Assembly (NCBI RefSeq): GCF_003344865.1 | Contig: NZ_CP031165.1 | Location: 2,547,910-2,611,909 of the forward strand | Source of the DNA: Euzebya pacifica | GTDB taxonomy: Bacteria; Actinomycetota; Nitriliruptoria; Euzebyales; Euzebyaceae | Length of the DNA: 64,000 nt | Reading direction: 5' to 3' | Part shown: positions 35,739 through 44,868 of the stretch, in pieces | How positions within the stretch are numbered: the first letter of the stretch is position 1 | Layout: each line of letters opens with the position of its first letter | Made by a program: the position numbers and the translations under genes | Notes under the pieces: model-generated | Databases searched by the model: none | Told to the model about the DNA's origin: nothing | Seen by the model: the letters and a program-made list of their open reading frames with translations, nothing else

Positions 35739-35944
35739 GACTGGCCCTCGTCGGGTCGTCCCGTGACGTCGTCGGGCACGAGTAGCGGACGCACCGCACC
35801 CAGCCGGGCATCACGGAGCGCGTCGAGCGGGACCAGGCTGCGGCCGGCCAGCCGAACGCCGGCACCGATGAACGGAATGCGTTCGGCGCGGGCGCTCATC
35901 TTCAGGGTTGCCCCCGTCAGACGACGCGGGGTCAGTCCTGCCAT
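35735..35944 (-). CDS. Small hypothetical protein upstream of the amidase
   Basis: 69 residues starting MAGLTPRRLTGATLKMSARA. Basic N-terminal half, then a Leu/Ala-rich segment and an acidic tail; no membrane helix. Unknown family. ATG 35944 has GAGGA five bases upstream, and the stop overlaps the amidase start, so it is probably a real, coupled gene. It might be a small partner of the amidase, by position only. Confidence 0.6.
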   Translation of the reverse strand: MAGLTPRRLTGATLKMSARAERIPFIGAGVRLAGRSLVPLDALRDARLGAVRPLLVPDDVTGRPDEGQS

Positions 35945-36028
35945 GCTGTCCTCGAGGCCCCAACACTCCGGGCGTCGGCCGTGGACCTTCTGCCGTTGCA
36001 CACGTGGAGCAGCGTACCCCGGTCTGCG

Positions 36029-36772
36029 TCAGTAGAGATCGTTGGCCTTCAAGTGGGACAGGAACGCCTTGGGCGAGCCGGGGACGTCCAGGTAGCTCAT
36101 CTCGCTCTCCCAGACCCGGACGAGCTGCTGCCAGCTGACGTCGCGCAGCTGGACGTCCTTGGCCTTCGGCTGGTGCGGCAGCTCGTCGGCCAGCGATCCG
36201 CGCAGCTCGTTGAGGCGGCCGGACAGCTCCGCAGCAGCCTGGCTGCCGGCGCGGTACACCACGGCGACGGCCAGCTGCTTGCCGAGGCGACGGGCGTGTT
36301 CGATGCCGCCGTCGATCAGCTCCAGCAGGCGGTCGCGGCCGGCGGTGCCCCGGTCGTTGCGGTCCATGACGGTGTGCACCAGGCACAGCACGTCGGGGGA
36401 CTCGATGCGCACCGGCACCTCGACCGGCTCGCGCAGGCGGGCGATGTCGTCGTCGGTGGCGCCGGCCTCGCGGGCACGTGCGTCGGCGGCCTGCAGGTAG
36501 CCGCGGGACGGCTCCATCCGCGGGTCGGTGGCACGGCCCGTCCACAGCTGCAGCCGGACGGGCGGGGCCATGTCGGTGCCGCCGAACATCTGCAGCCGAT
36601 AGGCGAGCCAGTCCTGGTCCTGGTGGGTCTCCAGGGACTGGAAGATGTTCCAGTTCAGCAGGTCGACGCTGAGCGGGTCACGGAGCGCGGCCTCGAAACG
36701 GGCATCGCCCAGCTCGGCGCGGGCCTTGTCGGGCCAGAACACGGGCATCGGCTTGGTCTTGGTGGTAGCCAT
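36029..36772 (-). CDS. Conserved-looking protein of unknown function
   Basis: 247 residues from ATG 36772. Soluble, charged; stretches that look conserved are LLNWNIFQSLETHQDQDWLA, VRLQLWTGR and HTVMDRNDRGTAGRDRLLEL. I recognise no family. No Shine-Dalgarno sequence; a TACCCT hexamer lies ten bases before the start. High third-position G/C and open length support a real gene. It stands between the small protein and serB on the same strand. Confidence 0.7.
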   Translation of the reverse strand: MATTKTKPMPVFWPDKARAELGDARFEAALRDPLSVDLLNWNIFQSLETHQDQDWLAYRLQMFGGTDMAPPVRLQLWTGRATDPRMEPSRGYLQAADARAREAGATDDDIARLREPVEVPVRIESPDVLCLVHTVMDRNDRGTAGRDRLLELIDGGIEHARRLGKQLAVAVVYRAGSQAAAELSGRLNELRGSLADELPHQPKAKDVQLRDVSWQQLVRVWESEMSYLDVPGSPKAFLSHLKANDLY

Positions 36773-36823
36773 GGCGGGACGAAGGGTACGCCGGATCCTC
36801 CGCCGCACACAGACGCGCCACCG

Positions 36824-38059
36824 CTACGGGGTGAGGGGGACCGGGGGAGGAGCGGGCAGATCCACGTCGGGGTCGTCGGCGTCGGCCCGTTCGACCTCCT
36901 CGCGGGTGATGCCGAGCAGGAACAGGACCGCGTCGAGGAACGGGACGTTCAGGGCCACCTCGGCCTGTTCACGGACAACGGGCTTGGCGTTGAAGGCGAT
37001 GCCCAGTCCGGCGACGCCCAGCATGTCCAGGTCGTTCGCCCCGTCGCCGACGGCCACGGTCTGCGACAGGGGGATGCCCGCCTCGACGGCGATGCGCTGC
37101 AGGTGCTCGGCCTTGGCCGCACGATCCACGATCGGACCGACCAACCTCCCGGTCAGCCTGCCGTCGATGACCTCCAGCGTGTTGGCGTGGCTGTGGTCCA
37201 CGCCGAGCTCGACGGCGAGGTCGTCGGTCACCTGCGTGAACCCGCCGGACACCATCGCGGTCACGTAGCCGAGGCGCGACAGGGTGCGCAGGACGGTGCG
37301 CGCCCCGGGCATCAACCGCAGGTGCTGGCGGACATGGGCCAGCGCCGACTCGTCGATGCCCTCGAGCAACGCGACCCGCTGGCGCAACGACTGCTCGAAG
37401 TCCAGCTCCCCCGCCATCGCCCGTGAGGTGATCTCGGCCACCTGATCGGCGCATCCGGCGTGGGCGGCCAGCAGCTCGATGACCTCGCCGTCCACGAGGG
37501 TCGAGTCGACGTCGAACACGATGAGGCGCTTGGCGCGACGGTGCAGGCCCGCCCGCTGGACGGCCACGTCCACCTGTTCCTCCGCGGCGGCGCGGCCGAC
37601 CGCCGCCTTCAGGGACGCCCCGTCGCTGATGCCCGACACCAGCAGCTCGAAGCTGAGGATGGGGTAGCGCGACAGGCGTTCGATCCGGTCGATGTTGCCG
37701 CCGAGGTCGGCGATGGCGCTGGTCACGCTGGCGATGGCCGACGGCCGCAGCGGCATGCCCAGCATGGTGACGTGGTGGCGGTCGACGGGATCGCGCCGGT
37801 CCATGCGCTTGGCCTCGACCACATCGATCTCGCACTGCATCCCGGCGCGGCCCGTGACGGCGAACAGTGCGTCCTGGAGGCCTCCCGTGTCACCGGTGAC
37901 GTGCACGACGATGCCCAGGACCAGCCGGCCGCGCAGGACCACCTGCTCCATGTCGGCGATGCGGGCACCGTGCTCGGCGAGGACCGTCGACAGCCGCGAC
38001 GTCACGCCGGGGCGGTCGCGTCCGGTGACGATGATCAGCAGGGCGGTGTCGCGGTCCAT
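36824..38059 (-). CDS. serB: Phosphoserine phosphatase with tandem ACT domains
   Basis: 411 residues. Two ACT domains (about 5-90 and 95-170; VTGRDRPGVTSRLS, LRPSAIASVTSAIADLGGN) precede a HAD phosphatase: nucleophile motif VFDVDSTLVDGE (D183, D185), then SGGFTQV, AKAEHLQ and GDGANDLDML. This is the mycobacterial-type SerB2 layout. Final step of serine biosynthesis; the ACT domains suggest serine feedback. Start ATG 38059 chosen over 38095 because the family begins near the first ACT strand. Confidence 0.95.
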   Translation of the reverse strand: MDRDTALLIIVTGRDRPGVTSRLSTVLAEHGARIADMEQVVLRGRLVLGIVVHVTGDTGGLQDALFAVTGRAGMQCEIDVVEAKRMDRRDPVDRHHVTMLGMPLRPSAIASVTSAIADLGGNIDRIERLSRYPILSFELLVSGISDGASLKAAVGRAAAEEQVDVAVQRAGLHRRAKRLIVFDVDSTLVDGEVIELLAAHAGCADQVAEITSRAMAGELDFEQSLRQRVALLEGIDESALAHVRQHLRLMPGARTVLRTLSRLGYVTAMVSGGFTQVTDDLAVELGVDHSHANTLEVIDGRLTGRLVGPIVDRAAKAEHLQRIAVEAGIPLSQTVAVGDGANDLDMLGVAGLGIAFNAKPVVREQAEVALNVPFLDAVLFLLGITREEVERADADDPDVDLPAPPPVPLTP

Positions 38060-38149
38060 GCCACCAGCCTGCACCGCGAAGTCGGTCCGACGCACACCGG
38101 GCTCGGCCCGACGGACACCCGATGGGGCCGCGACGGACCTCCCGCGGGG

Positions 38150-38527
38150 TCAGCTGTCGTCGCCGGTGCCGGACTCCTCGGGCGCCAGCACCTCCGTCAG
38201 CTCCCACTCCACGCAGACGTCGTCGGCCCCGGTCGCGGCGCCGATGTCGCTGCAGGCCTCGCTGTCGCCGGCCAGCTGGGTGACCTCGACCACGCCGACC
38301 GACCCGTCGGCGGCATGCACGCGACAGACGAACACGTCACCGGCGCGGGGCTCGATGCCCTCGGGACAGGTGACCTCCTCGAAGTCCACGGGGAAGCGCG
38401 CATCGACGTCGGCCAGGATCTGCTCCTCCAACGAGCCGGTGTCCAGGCCGCCGAACCGGAGGTCCAGGCCATCACAACCAGCGCCCAGGAGGGCGAGGAA
38501 AAGGAGGGGGAGGACGACTCGTCGCAC
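38150..38527 (-). CDS. DUF4333 lipoprotein
   Basis: 125 residues: signal segment VRRVVLPLLFLALLGAGC with a lipobox-like GAGC (C18), then one DUF4333 domain (EEVTCPEGIEPRAGDVFVCR) and two more Cys near the end. DUF4333 proteins are small secreted actinobacterial proteins of unknown role. The GTG start is supported by a TACCAT box exactly six bases upstream. It is divergent from marP by 32 bases, suggesting shared control (inference). Confidence 0.85.
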   Translation of the reverse strand: MRRVVLPLLFLALLGAGCDGLDLRFGGLDTGSLEEQILADVDARFPVDFEEVTCPEGIEPRAGDVFVCRVHAADGSVGVVEVTQLAGDSEACSDIGAATGADDVCVEWELTEVLAPEESGTGDDS

Positions 38528-38533
38528 GGGCGG

Positions 38534-38539
38534 ATGGTA
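38534..38539 (-). promoter_or_regulatory. Putative -10 element (TACCAT) for the leaderless DUF4333 gene
   Basis: On the minus strand TACCAT is followed by six bases and the GTG at 38527. It lies in the 32-base gap shared with marP. Confidence 0.45.
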
Positions 38540-38559
38540 GCGGCCCGTGCAGGAGGACC

Positions 38560-39774
38560 ATGGGGTCCGTGGCCGACGGCGGCACACTGTCGGGTGTGAA
38601 CCTCGTGGATGTCGTGCTCGGCACGATGCTGCTCGTGGCTGCGGTCAGGGGCTGGCGTCGTGGTGCGCTGAGCCAAATGTTCGCCTTCGGCGGGGCCGCG
38701 ATCGGCCTCGTCCTCGGGGCACTGTTCGCCCCCGACATCGCCACGGAGTTCATCGACACGCCCGGTGTCCGCCTGTCGCTGGTCACCTTCGGGATCCTCG
38801 TCGTGGCGCTCCTGATGGGGCAGCTGCTGGGCTACCTCGTCGGTGCACGCCTGCGCGTGGCCGCCGAGCGCAGCGGGGCAGGCGCGGCCGACTCGGTGTT
38901 CGGCGTCGCCGTCGGCCTCGCGTCGCTGGTGCTGTCGTTGTGGCTGGCCGGCTCGATCCTTGCCCAGGGGCCGACCGCCAGCCTCGCCCGGCAGGTGAGG
39001 GGCAGCACGGTGCTGGGGTTGATCGACGAGACGCTCGGCCCGCCGCCGGACCTGTTCGGTCGCGTCGCTGGCTACCTGGACCAGCAGGGGTTCCCACAGG
39101 TCTTCGCCGGCCTGCAGGGCGCCACCGCGCCACCGGTCGCCCAACCCTCGGGGGAGTTCGTCGAGCTCGCAGCCGCGGCCGGCGCGCCGTCGACGGTGCA
39201 GGTGGAGTCCCTCGGTTGTGACGGCGTGTCGGCGGGGTCCGGCTTCGTCACCCAGCCCGGTTTCGTGGTCACCAACGCCCACGTGATCGCCGGCGGCGAG
39301 GTCATCCGGGTCCGGGACCCCGGTGGCACACACGACGCCGTCGCGATCCATGTCGACCCCGAGCTCGACCTCGCCGTGCTGTCGGTGCCCAACACGACCG
39401 CAACGCCCTTGCCATGGGCGTCGACCCCGGTGGACCGTGGAGTCGCCGGCGCGACCCTCGGCTTCCCCGGGGGCCAGCGCGAGCTCAACATCCGGCCGGC
39501 CGCCGTACGTGGCCGGCAGGAGGCGCTCGGCCGCGACATCTACGGCCGCAGCGTCACCAGCCGGGAGATCCTGACCCTCGAGGCGGCGGTCTCACCCGGC
39601 GATTCGGGCGGGCCGTTCGTCACCGCCGCGGGTGAGGTCGGGGGCGTGGTCTTCGCCGCCTCGACCGCCGGTGACGGCGTCGGTTATGCCCTGACCGCCG
39701 AACGGGTCCAGCCGGACATCGCCCAGGCCATCGCCCGCAACACGCCGATGCCGACGGGCGCCTGCCGCTTCTGA
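38560..39774 (+). CDS. marP: MarP-like membrane-anchored periplasmic serine protease
   Basis: 404 residues: a CvpA-type region with four membrane helices (about 15-135), a linker, then a chymotrypsin-like domain with H241 (VTNAHVIAGG), D270 (PELDLAVL) and S349 (SPGDSGGPF). C220 and C402 lie where Mycobacterium tuberculosis MarP has its regulatory disulfide. MarP supports acid and oxidative stress survival and activates a wall hydrolase. ATG 38560 has AGGAGG three bases upstream (tight); GTG 38596 gives an N-terminus closer to CvpA proteins and is a real alternative. Confidence 0.9.
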   Translation: MGSVADGGTLSGVNLVDVVLGTMLLVAAVRGWRRGALSQMFAFGGAAIGLVLGALFAPDIATEFIDTPGVRLSLVTFGILVVALLMGQLLGYLVGARLRVAAERSGAGAADSVFGVAVGLASLVLSLWLAGSILAQGPTASLARQVRGSTVLGLIDETLGPPPDLFGRVAGYLDQQGFPQVFAGLQGATAPPVAQPSGEFVELAAAAGAPSTVQVESLGCDGVSAGSGFVTQPGFVVTNAHVIAGGEVIRVRDPGGTHDAVAIHVDPELDLAVLSVPNTTATPLPWASTPVDRGVAGATLGFPGGQRELNIRPAAVRGRQEALGRDIYGRSVTSREILTLEAAVSPGDSGGPFVTAAGEVGGVVFAASTAGDGVGYALTAERVQPDIAQAIARNTPMPTGACRF

Positions 39775-39781
39775 CGGCTGA

Positions 39782-40195
39782 TCAGTCCGGCGCCAACCCG
39801 GCCAGCATCGCGCCCAGCGCCTGCGCCCAGACGGCGTCGGCGTCGAGCCCCGCCGGCACGCCCGACAGCTCGAGGGACGCCAAACCGTGCACGAGCCCCC
39901 ACAGGGCGAAGGTGATCTCCATGTCGTTGCCCACGACGGCGCCGACGTCGACGGCACGGGCGACCGCAGACCGAAGGCGTTCCAGCCGGGCCAGGGCGAA
40001 CGCGTCGTCGGCCTCCGACGGGGTGAACTCCGGTACCGGGCAGTCGAACATGACCGCGTAGAGGTGGGGTCGGTCCAGCGCCGAGCGCCGGTAGGCCAAG
40101 CCGAGGGCACGGAGCTCCTCGACGGGGTCGTCCGGCCGCCCCACCTCGTCGAAAGCCTGGCGGCTGCGAAGCCTGTGGCTGGTCGCGAGCGCCAT
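39782..40195 (-). pseudogene. TetR-family C-terminal fragment lacking its HTH
   Basis: About 137 residues that match the ligand-binding half of a TetR regulator of the WHG type: LGLAYRRSALDRPHLYAVMF, FALWGLVHGLASLELSGVP. The DNA-binding helix-turn-helix (about 50 residues) is missing, and the frame upstream does not encode it. The break coincides with a second fragment reading away from it. Probably a deletion relic, although the frame is open and could make a protein. Confidence 0.6.
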
Positions 40196-40395
40196 GCCAC
40201 GCATGTTGCGCCGGTTGGTTGCCGAGCCAGCGCTCGGCCTGCTGCACGTCGAGTGGTTCCGTCGTGGCCGCACGACCATGGCGGTGCAGTACTGGGCAAG
40301 CCACGAGCAGCTGACCCGGTTCGCGACCGACCCCGACCTGCCGCATGCGCCCGCCTGGAAGGCCTACATGGCCCGGTTGGCCACAACGCTCGCGC
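40195..40395 (+). pseudogene. DUF4188-like (monooxygenase-type) internal fragment
   Basis: Codons from 40195 read MPRMLRRLVAEPALGLLHVE, then TTMAVQYWASHEQLTRFA and PHAPAWKAYMARL, resembling the middle of DUF4188 proteins (YWRSxExLxxFAxDPxxxHxxAWxxF). The usual N-terminal and C-terminal thirds are absent, and the open frame runs on only as antisense of the DAHP synthase gene. With the TetR fragment it marks a decayed divergent regulator/enzyme pair. Confidence 0.5.
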
Positions 40396-40430
40396 ACGCC
40401 TCGACGGCGCACGCGAGCGGGCCGCCTGAC

Positions 40431-41801
40431 CTACGGTCGGGCGCAGGGACGGTCGCGGAGCAGCTCGGCGACCTGGAAGGCCATCTCCAGGGACTGGGCG
40501 TTGTTCAGCCGGGGGTCGCAGGCCGTCAGGTAGCGCTGCGACAGGTCGAGGTCGGCGATCTGCTGGTCGCCGCCGAGGCACTCGGTGACGTCCTCGCCGG
40601 TCAGCTCCATGTGCACGCCACCGGGGATGGTCCCCTCGGACTGGTGCGCACCGAAGAACCCGGCGATCTCGGCCAGCACGTCGTCGAAGTGGCGAGTCTT
40701 GTAGCCGGACTCGGCGGTGAAGGTGTTGCCGTGACAGGGGTCGCAGACCCACACGACGTTCTTGCCGGCGTCGCGGGTTGCGGCCAGCAGGGGCGGCAGC
40801 GCGTCGCCCACCTTGTCCTTGCCCATGCGGCTGATCAGCGTCAGGCGGCCGGGGATGTTGTCGGGGTTGAGGACGTCGACGAGCTCCAGCAGCTCCTCGG
40901 GGGTCATCGTCGGACCGACCTTGCACCCGATCGGGTTGGACACCCCCGACAGGAAGTGCACATGGGCGTGGTCGAGCTGACGCGTCCGCTCGCCGATCCA
41001 CAGCATGTGGGCCGAGCAGTCGAACCAGTCGCCGCTGAGGGAGTCCTGACGTGTGAGCGCCTGCTCGTAGCCCAGCAGCAGGGCCTCGTGGGAGGTGTAG
41101 AAGTCGACGCTGTTGAACGTCGCCTCGCGTCCGATGTCGATGCCGACGGCGGACAGGAAGTCCAGGGCGCGGCTGATGTCGGACGCCATGCGCTCGTACC
41201 GCTGCCCCTGCGGCGACCCGGCCACGAACTCCTGGTTCCACGCGTGGACCCGGGAGAGGTCGGCGAAACCGCCGCTGGTGAAGGCACGCAGCAGGTTCAG
41301 GGTTGACGCCGACGTGTGGTACATCCGCTCGAGGCGTGAGGGGTCGGGACGGCGGTTCTCCACGGTCGGGGCAAGGCCGTTGACGGCGTCGCCCTTGTAG
41401 GAGGCCATCTCCACGCCACCGACGCTCTCGGTGGGCTTGGAGCGGGGCTTGGCGTACTGGCCGGCGATGCGACCGACCTTGACCACTGGCATCGACGCGC
41501 CGTAGGTCAGGACGATCGCCATCTGCAGCAGGACCTTCAGCTTGTCGCGGGTGGCGTCGGCGCCGGCCGCATCGAAGGTCTCGGCGCAGTCGCCGCCCTG
41601 CAGGAGGAAGGCTTCGCCACGGCAGACGCGGGCGAGGTCGGCGGTCAGGTCACGAGCTTCGCCGGCGAACACCAGCGGGGGCTGGGTCGACAGCGTCTCG
41701 AGGACCTGCTTGAGGTGGTCGGGGTCCGGGTACTCCGGCATCTGCTCGGCAGGCAGATCCATCCACGAGGACGGGGTCCAGGTCCGCTGGGGGGTGCTCA
41801 T
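40431..41801 (-). CDS. aroG: Class II 3-deoxy-7-phosphoheptulonate (DAHP) synthase
   Basis: 456 residues of the plant/actinobacterial class II type. LLQGGDCAETFD holds the metal ligand C72; further marks are KVGRIAGQYAKPRS, VSNPIGCKVGPTM, LISRMGKDKV, CDPCHGNT and GIHME-type GGVHMELTGEDVTE with LTACDPRLN. Condenses phosphoenolpyruvate and erythrose 4-phosphate, the first step of the shikimate pathway. ATG 41801 is preferred over 41837 because the protein then starts as its homologues do. It feeds pabB at 54 kb in folate synthesis. Confidence 0.96.
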   Translation of the reverse strand: MSTPQRTWTPSSWMDLPAEQMPEYPDPDHLKQVLETLSTQPPLVFAGEARDLTADLARVCRGEAFLLQGGDCAETFDAAGADATRDKLKVLLQMAIVLTYGASMPVVKVGRIAGQYAKPRSKPTESVGGVEMASYKGDAVNGLAPTVENRRPDPSRLERMYHTSASTLNLLRAFTSGGFADLSRVHAWNQEFVAGSPQGQRYERMASDISRALDFLSAVGIDIGREATFNSVDFYTSHEALLLGYEQALTRQDSLSGDWFDCSAHMLWIGERTRQLDHAHVHFLSGVSNPIGCKVGPTMTPEELLELVDVLNPDNIPGRLTLISRMGKDKVGDALPPLLAATRDAGKNVVWVCDPCHGNTFTAESGYKTRHFDDVLAEIAGFFGAHQSEGTIPGGVHMELTGEDVTECLGGDQQIADLDLSQRYLTACDPRLNNAQSLEMAFQVAELLRDRPCARP

Positions 41802-41921
41802 GTCGGCCACTCTCCCATCCGGTCGTACATCTGGCAAAGCCCCTGCGTTGGATACGGGCGAAACGTCAGGGGCCTGTAGCCTCTCGACACCACTGCAACC
41901 GCTACCAGGAGCCTGTCGAAG

Positions 41922-42683
41922 ATGGACCTCAGCAACGCCGTCGCCCTCGTCACGGGAGGGGCCTCCGGCCTCGGTCGTGCCACCGCCGAGGGGCTTGTCG
42001 CTGCGGGCGCGAAGGTCGTGTTGGTCGACCTGCCGTCCTCACCCGGCGCCGAGACGGCCTCGGAGATCGGCGACGCGGCCCGCTTCGTCCCCGCTGACGT
42101 GACCGACCCGGCGGCGGTGCAGGAGGCGATCGACACCGCGACGGAGCTCGGGACCCTGCGCGTGGCCGTGAACTGCGCCGGCGTCGGGACCCCCGGTCGG
42201 GTCCTGTCCAAGCGCGGCCCGATGGACCTCGAGCAGTTCCAGAAGGTCGTCACGATCAACCTGGTCGGCACGTTCAACGTCCTGCGCCTGTCCGCCGCTG
42301 CGATGGCCGCCTCCGATCCCGTGGACGGCGAGCGAGGCGTCATCGTCAACACCGCCTCGATCGCAGCGTTCGACGGGCAGATCGGCCAGGCGGCCTACGC
42401 GGCGTCCAAGGGTGGCGTGGTCGGCATGACCCTGCCGATCGCCCGCGATCTCGCCCAGCACCTGATCCGGGTCATGACGATCGCCCCGGGCACCTTCTCC
42501 ACCCCGATGCTGCACGGCCTGCCACCCGAGGCGGTCAAGTCCCTCGGCGACGCCGTCCCCATGCCCTCCCGCCTGGGCGAGCCCTCCGAGTACGCGGCAC
42601 TCGTCCGCCACATCTGCGAGAACCAGATGCTCAACGGCGAGGTCATCCGCCTCGACGGCGCCCTGCGGATGGCGCCGCGGTAG
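41922..42683 (+). CDS. Short-chain dehydrogenase, 3-hydroxyacyl-CoA dehydrogenase type II-like
   Basis: 253 residues. NAD-binding TGGASGLG near residue 12, catalytic Ser in [10 protein letters not shown], and YAASK. The segment [20 protein letters not shown] and the C-terminal [18 protein letters not shown] closely resemble HSD17B10/type II 3-hydroxyacyl-CoA dehydrogenases. Probable role in fatty or branched acyl-CoA oxidation. ATG 41922 has AGGAG ten bases upstream. The terminal codons and stop are duplicated 69 bases downstream in frame. Confidence 0.92.
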   Translation: MDLSNAVALVTGGASGLGRATAEGLVAAGAKVVLVDLPSSPGAETASEIGDAARFVPADVTDPAAVQEAIDTATELGTLRVAVNCAGVGTPGRVLSKRGPMDLEQFQKVVTINLVGTFNVLRLSAAAMAASDPVDGERGVIVNTASIAAFDGQIGQAAYAASKGGVVGMTLPIARDLAQHLIRVMTIAPGTFSTPMLHGLPPEAVKSLGDAVPMPSRLGEPSEYAALVRHICENQMLNGEVIRLDGALRMAPR

Positions 42684-42755
42684 GCGACGAAGGACACTAC
42701 GGCTCACAGGAGCCGTGAGCCGCGGCGCCCAGACGACATGGCGCCGCGGTAGGCG
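42669..42755 (+). repeat. 18-base direct repeat duplicating the SDR stop region
   Basis: ATGGCGCCGCGGTAGGCG occurs at 42669-42686 (last codons and stop of the SDR gene) and at 42738-42755. The copies are 69 bases apart, so the second TAG is in frame and no stop lies between them. A hairpin sits between the copies. Confidence 0.9.
42700..42722. terminator. Hairpin after the SDR gene
   Basis: CGGCTCAC-AGGAGCC-GTGAGCCG: eight perfect pairs, seven-base loop, 17 bases past the SDR stop and before the convergent pruA end. No T-run. Confidence 0.6.
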
Positions 42756-42803
42756 CCAATCGTGCCGAATCCCTGGGCCGCCCGAACCCCTGACCTCGGG
42801 GGG

Positions 42804-44444
42804 TCAGCCCTGGTGGGGGTAGCGCCAGTCGGTCGGGGGGACGAAGGTCTCCTTGATCGACCGGGGGCTGACCCAGCGCAGCAGGTTGAGGGGGGAGCCG
42901 GCCTTGTCGTTGGTGCCCGAGGCCCTCGCGCCGCCGAACGGCTGCTGGCCGACGACCGCGCCCGTGGGCTTGTCGTTGATGTAGAAGTTGCCCGCGGCAT
43001 GGCGCAGGCGGCCCAGGGCGTCGTCGACGGCCGAGCGGTCGGTGGCGAACACCGCGCCGGTCAGGGCGTAGGGGGAGGAGGAGTCGACGAGGTCGAGGGT
43101 CTCCTCCCACCGGGCGTCGTCGTAGACGTACACCGTCAGCACCGGTCCGAAGAGCTCGCGGACCATCGTGTCGCTCGTGGGGTCCTCGGTGACCAGCACC
43201 GTCGGGTCGACGAACCAGCCCTCGCTGGCGTCCGCGCCGCCGCCGACCAGCACCTTGGCGCCCGCGTCGGTCGCCCCGGCGATGGCCTGGGTCAGCCGGT
43301 CGTGGGCCACCTTGTCGATGACCGCGCCGAAGAACGTGGACAGGTCCGCGCCCACGTCGCCGACGGTGATCTCCTCCGCCATCGTGGCCAGGGGGTCGCG
43401 GACGGCCGGCCACAGCGAGGCAGGGATGTAGGCCCGGCTGGCCGCCGAGCACTTCTGCCCCTGGTACTCGAAGGCCCCGCGCCCGAGGCCGACGGCCACG
43501 GCGAGCGGGTCAGCGGAAGGGTGGGCGATGACGAAGTCCTTGCCGCCGGTCTCGGCGACGATCCGCGGATAGGAGCGGTAGGTGTCGATGTTGGCGCCGG
43601 TCCGCTGCCACAGCTGCTTGAACACCGTCGTCGACCCGGTGAAGTGCAGCCCGCCGAAGTCACGATGGGACATGCACACCTCCGACACCATCGCCCCGTC
43701 ACCGTGCACGAGGTTGATGACGCCGTCGGGCAGGCCGGCAGCGCGGAAGAGGTCCATCGTCACCTGCGCGGCGTAGGCCTGCTTCTCCGACGGCTTCCAC
43801 ACGACCGTGCAGCCCATGATCGCCGGCGCAGCGGGCAGGTTGCCGGCGATGGCGGTGAAGTTGAACGGGGTGAGGGCCAGCACGAAGCCCTCGAGCGGCC
43901 GGTGGTCGGTGCGGTTCCAGATGCCCGTGGAGGAAATTGGCTGCTCGGCGTGGATCTGCTCGGCGAACGCGCAGTTGAAGCGCAGGAAGTCGATCAGCTC
44001 GGCGGCTGCGTCGATCTCGGCCTGGTACACCGACTTGGACTGCCCCAGGATCGTGGCCGCGTTCAGCCGGTCGCGCCACGGGCCGCTGAGCATGTCGGCA
44101 GCCCGGAGGAACACGGCGGCCCGGTCGGCCAGGGGTGTGGCGGCCCAGTCGCGAGCCGCCTCACCAGCCGCGTCGATGGCTGCGGTGACGTCGTCGCGGC
44201 CGGCGGCGTGCACGGTGGCCAGTGACAGCCCGTGGTCGTGCGGCGCGGTGACGGTGAAGGTCGTCCCCGTCGTGACGTCTCGGCCACCGATGTGCATGGG
44301 GGCGTCGATGGGGCCGGCGCTGCGCACGGCAGCGATCGTCGACTCCAGCGATGCCCGTTCGGGGCTGCCGGGCGCGTAGTCGCGCAGGGGTTCGTTGACG
44401 GGCGTGGGGACGACGAAGCGTCCGCTGGCGTTCACCTGGCTCAT
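42804..44444 (-). CDS. pruA: L-glutamate gamma-semialdehyde dehydrogenase (1-pyrroline-5-carboxylate dehydrogenase)
   Basis: 546 residues, aldehyde dehydrogenase fold of the stand-alone P5CDH type. Catalytic C332 in EYQGQKCSAASRAY and general base E298 in AETGGKDF; LTPFNFTAIAGNLPAAPAIM is the family-specific NAD-binding stretch. Converts glutamate semialdehyde to glutamate in proline breakdown. No proline dehydrogenase gene is in the window. A TACCGT box six bases before the ATG suggests a leaderless transcript. Confidence 0.96.
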   Translation of the reverse strand: MSQVNASGRFVVPTPVNEPLRDYAPGSPERASLESTIAAVRSAGPIDAPMHIGGRDVTTGTTFTVTAPHDHGLSLATVHAAGRDDVTAAIDAAGEAARDWAATPLADRAAVFLRAADMLSGPWRDRLNAATILGQSKSVYQAEIDAAAELIDFLRFNCAFAEQIHAEQPISSTGIWNRTDHRPLEGFVLALTPFNFTAIAGNLPAAPAIMGCTVVWKPSEKQAYAAQVTMDLFRAAGLPDGVINLVHGDGAMVSEVCMSHRDFGGLHFTGSTTVFKQLWQRTGANIDTYRSYPRIVAETGGKDFVIAHPSADPLAVAVGLGRGAFEYQGQKCSAASRAYIPASLWPAVRDPLATMAEEITVGDVGADLSTFFGAVIDKVAHDRLTQAIAGATDAGAKVLVGGGADASEGWFVDPTVLVTEDPTSDTMVRELFGPVLTVYVYDDARWEETLDLVDSSSPYALTGAVFATDRSAVDDALGRLRHAAGNFYINDKPTGAVVGQQPFGGARASGTNDKAGSPLNLLRWVSPRSIKETFVPPTDWRYPHQG

Positions 44445-44450
44445 GGCCTC

Positions 44451-44456
44451 ACGGTA
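44451..44456 (-). promoter_or_regulatory. Putative -10 element (TACCGT) for pruA
   Basis: On the minus strand TACCGT-GAGGCC-ATG: six bases separate the hexamer from the pruA start. GAGG in the spacer could also act as a weak ribosome-binding site. Confidence 0.4.
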
Positions 44457-44505
44457 GCCGAGCAGGCACCCATCCGTCAGGGGGCGTCGCCGGATGGGCC
44501 GAGGG

Positions 44506-44868
44506 TTACTGGATGGCGTGCACCGCGGCGTCGGTCAGCTCCTGCAGGCGGTCGATCAGGAGGGCGCGGACGAGATGCTCGACGTCGGGGGAGATGTCGG
44601 CGACACCGCCGCGAGCCATGCGTTCGAGGACGCGGGCCTGGAGCACGTACAGGTCCTCCAGCGTGGACTGCACGTCGGGGCTCCAGGGCTCGTCGGGGAC
44701 CAGCAGTGCGGTCCACCGCGTCAGGACTTCACCCTCGGTTTCCTCGAGGGTGATCACCCGGCCCGCGGCGTTGTCCGACAGGGCGCGTTGGAGGTCGCTG
44801 CACCTGTCGCGCAGGAAGGCGACGTCGGCGGCGTTGGAGGCGGGGTTTCGGCGTAGGAGCACAGTCAT
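44506..44868 (-). CDS. Small hypothetical helical protein
   Basis: 120 residues, predicted mostly alpha-helical (AADVAFLRDRCSDLQRAL, STLEDLYVLQARVLERMARG, VRALLIDRLQELTDAAVHAI). No Cys motif beyond one Cys, no membrane segment and no family recognised. ATG 44868 has AGGTG close by. It is divergent from mutM and upstream of pruA on the same strand. The high third-position G/C supports coding. Confidence 0.65.
   Translation of the reverse strand: MTVLLRRNPASNAADVAFLRDRCSDLQRALSDNAAGRVITLEETEGEVLTRWTALLVPDEPWSPDVQSTLEDLYVLQARVLERMARGGVADISPDVEHLVRALLIDRLQELTDAAVHAIQ

Noticed and set aside
40396-41306. Continuation of the DUF4188 fragment frame
   Set aside because: It reads as antisense of the DAHP synthase gene and loses all similarity.
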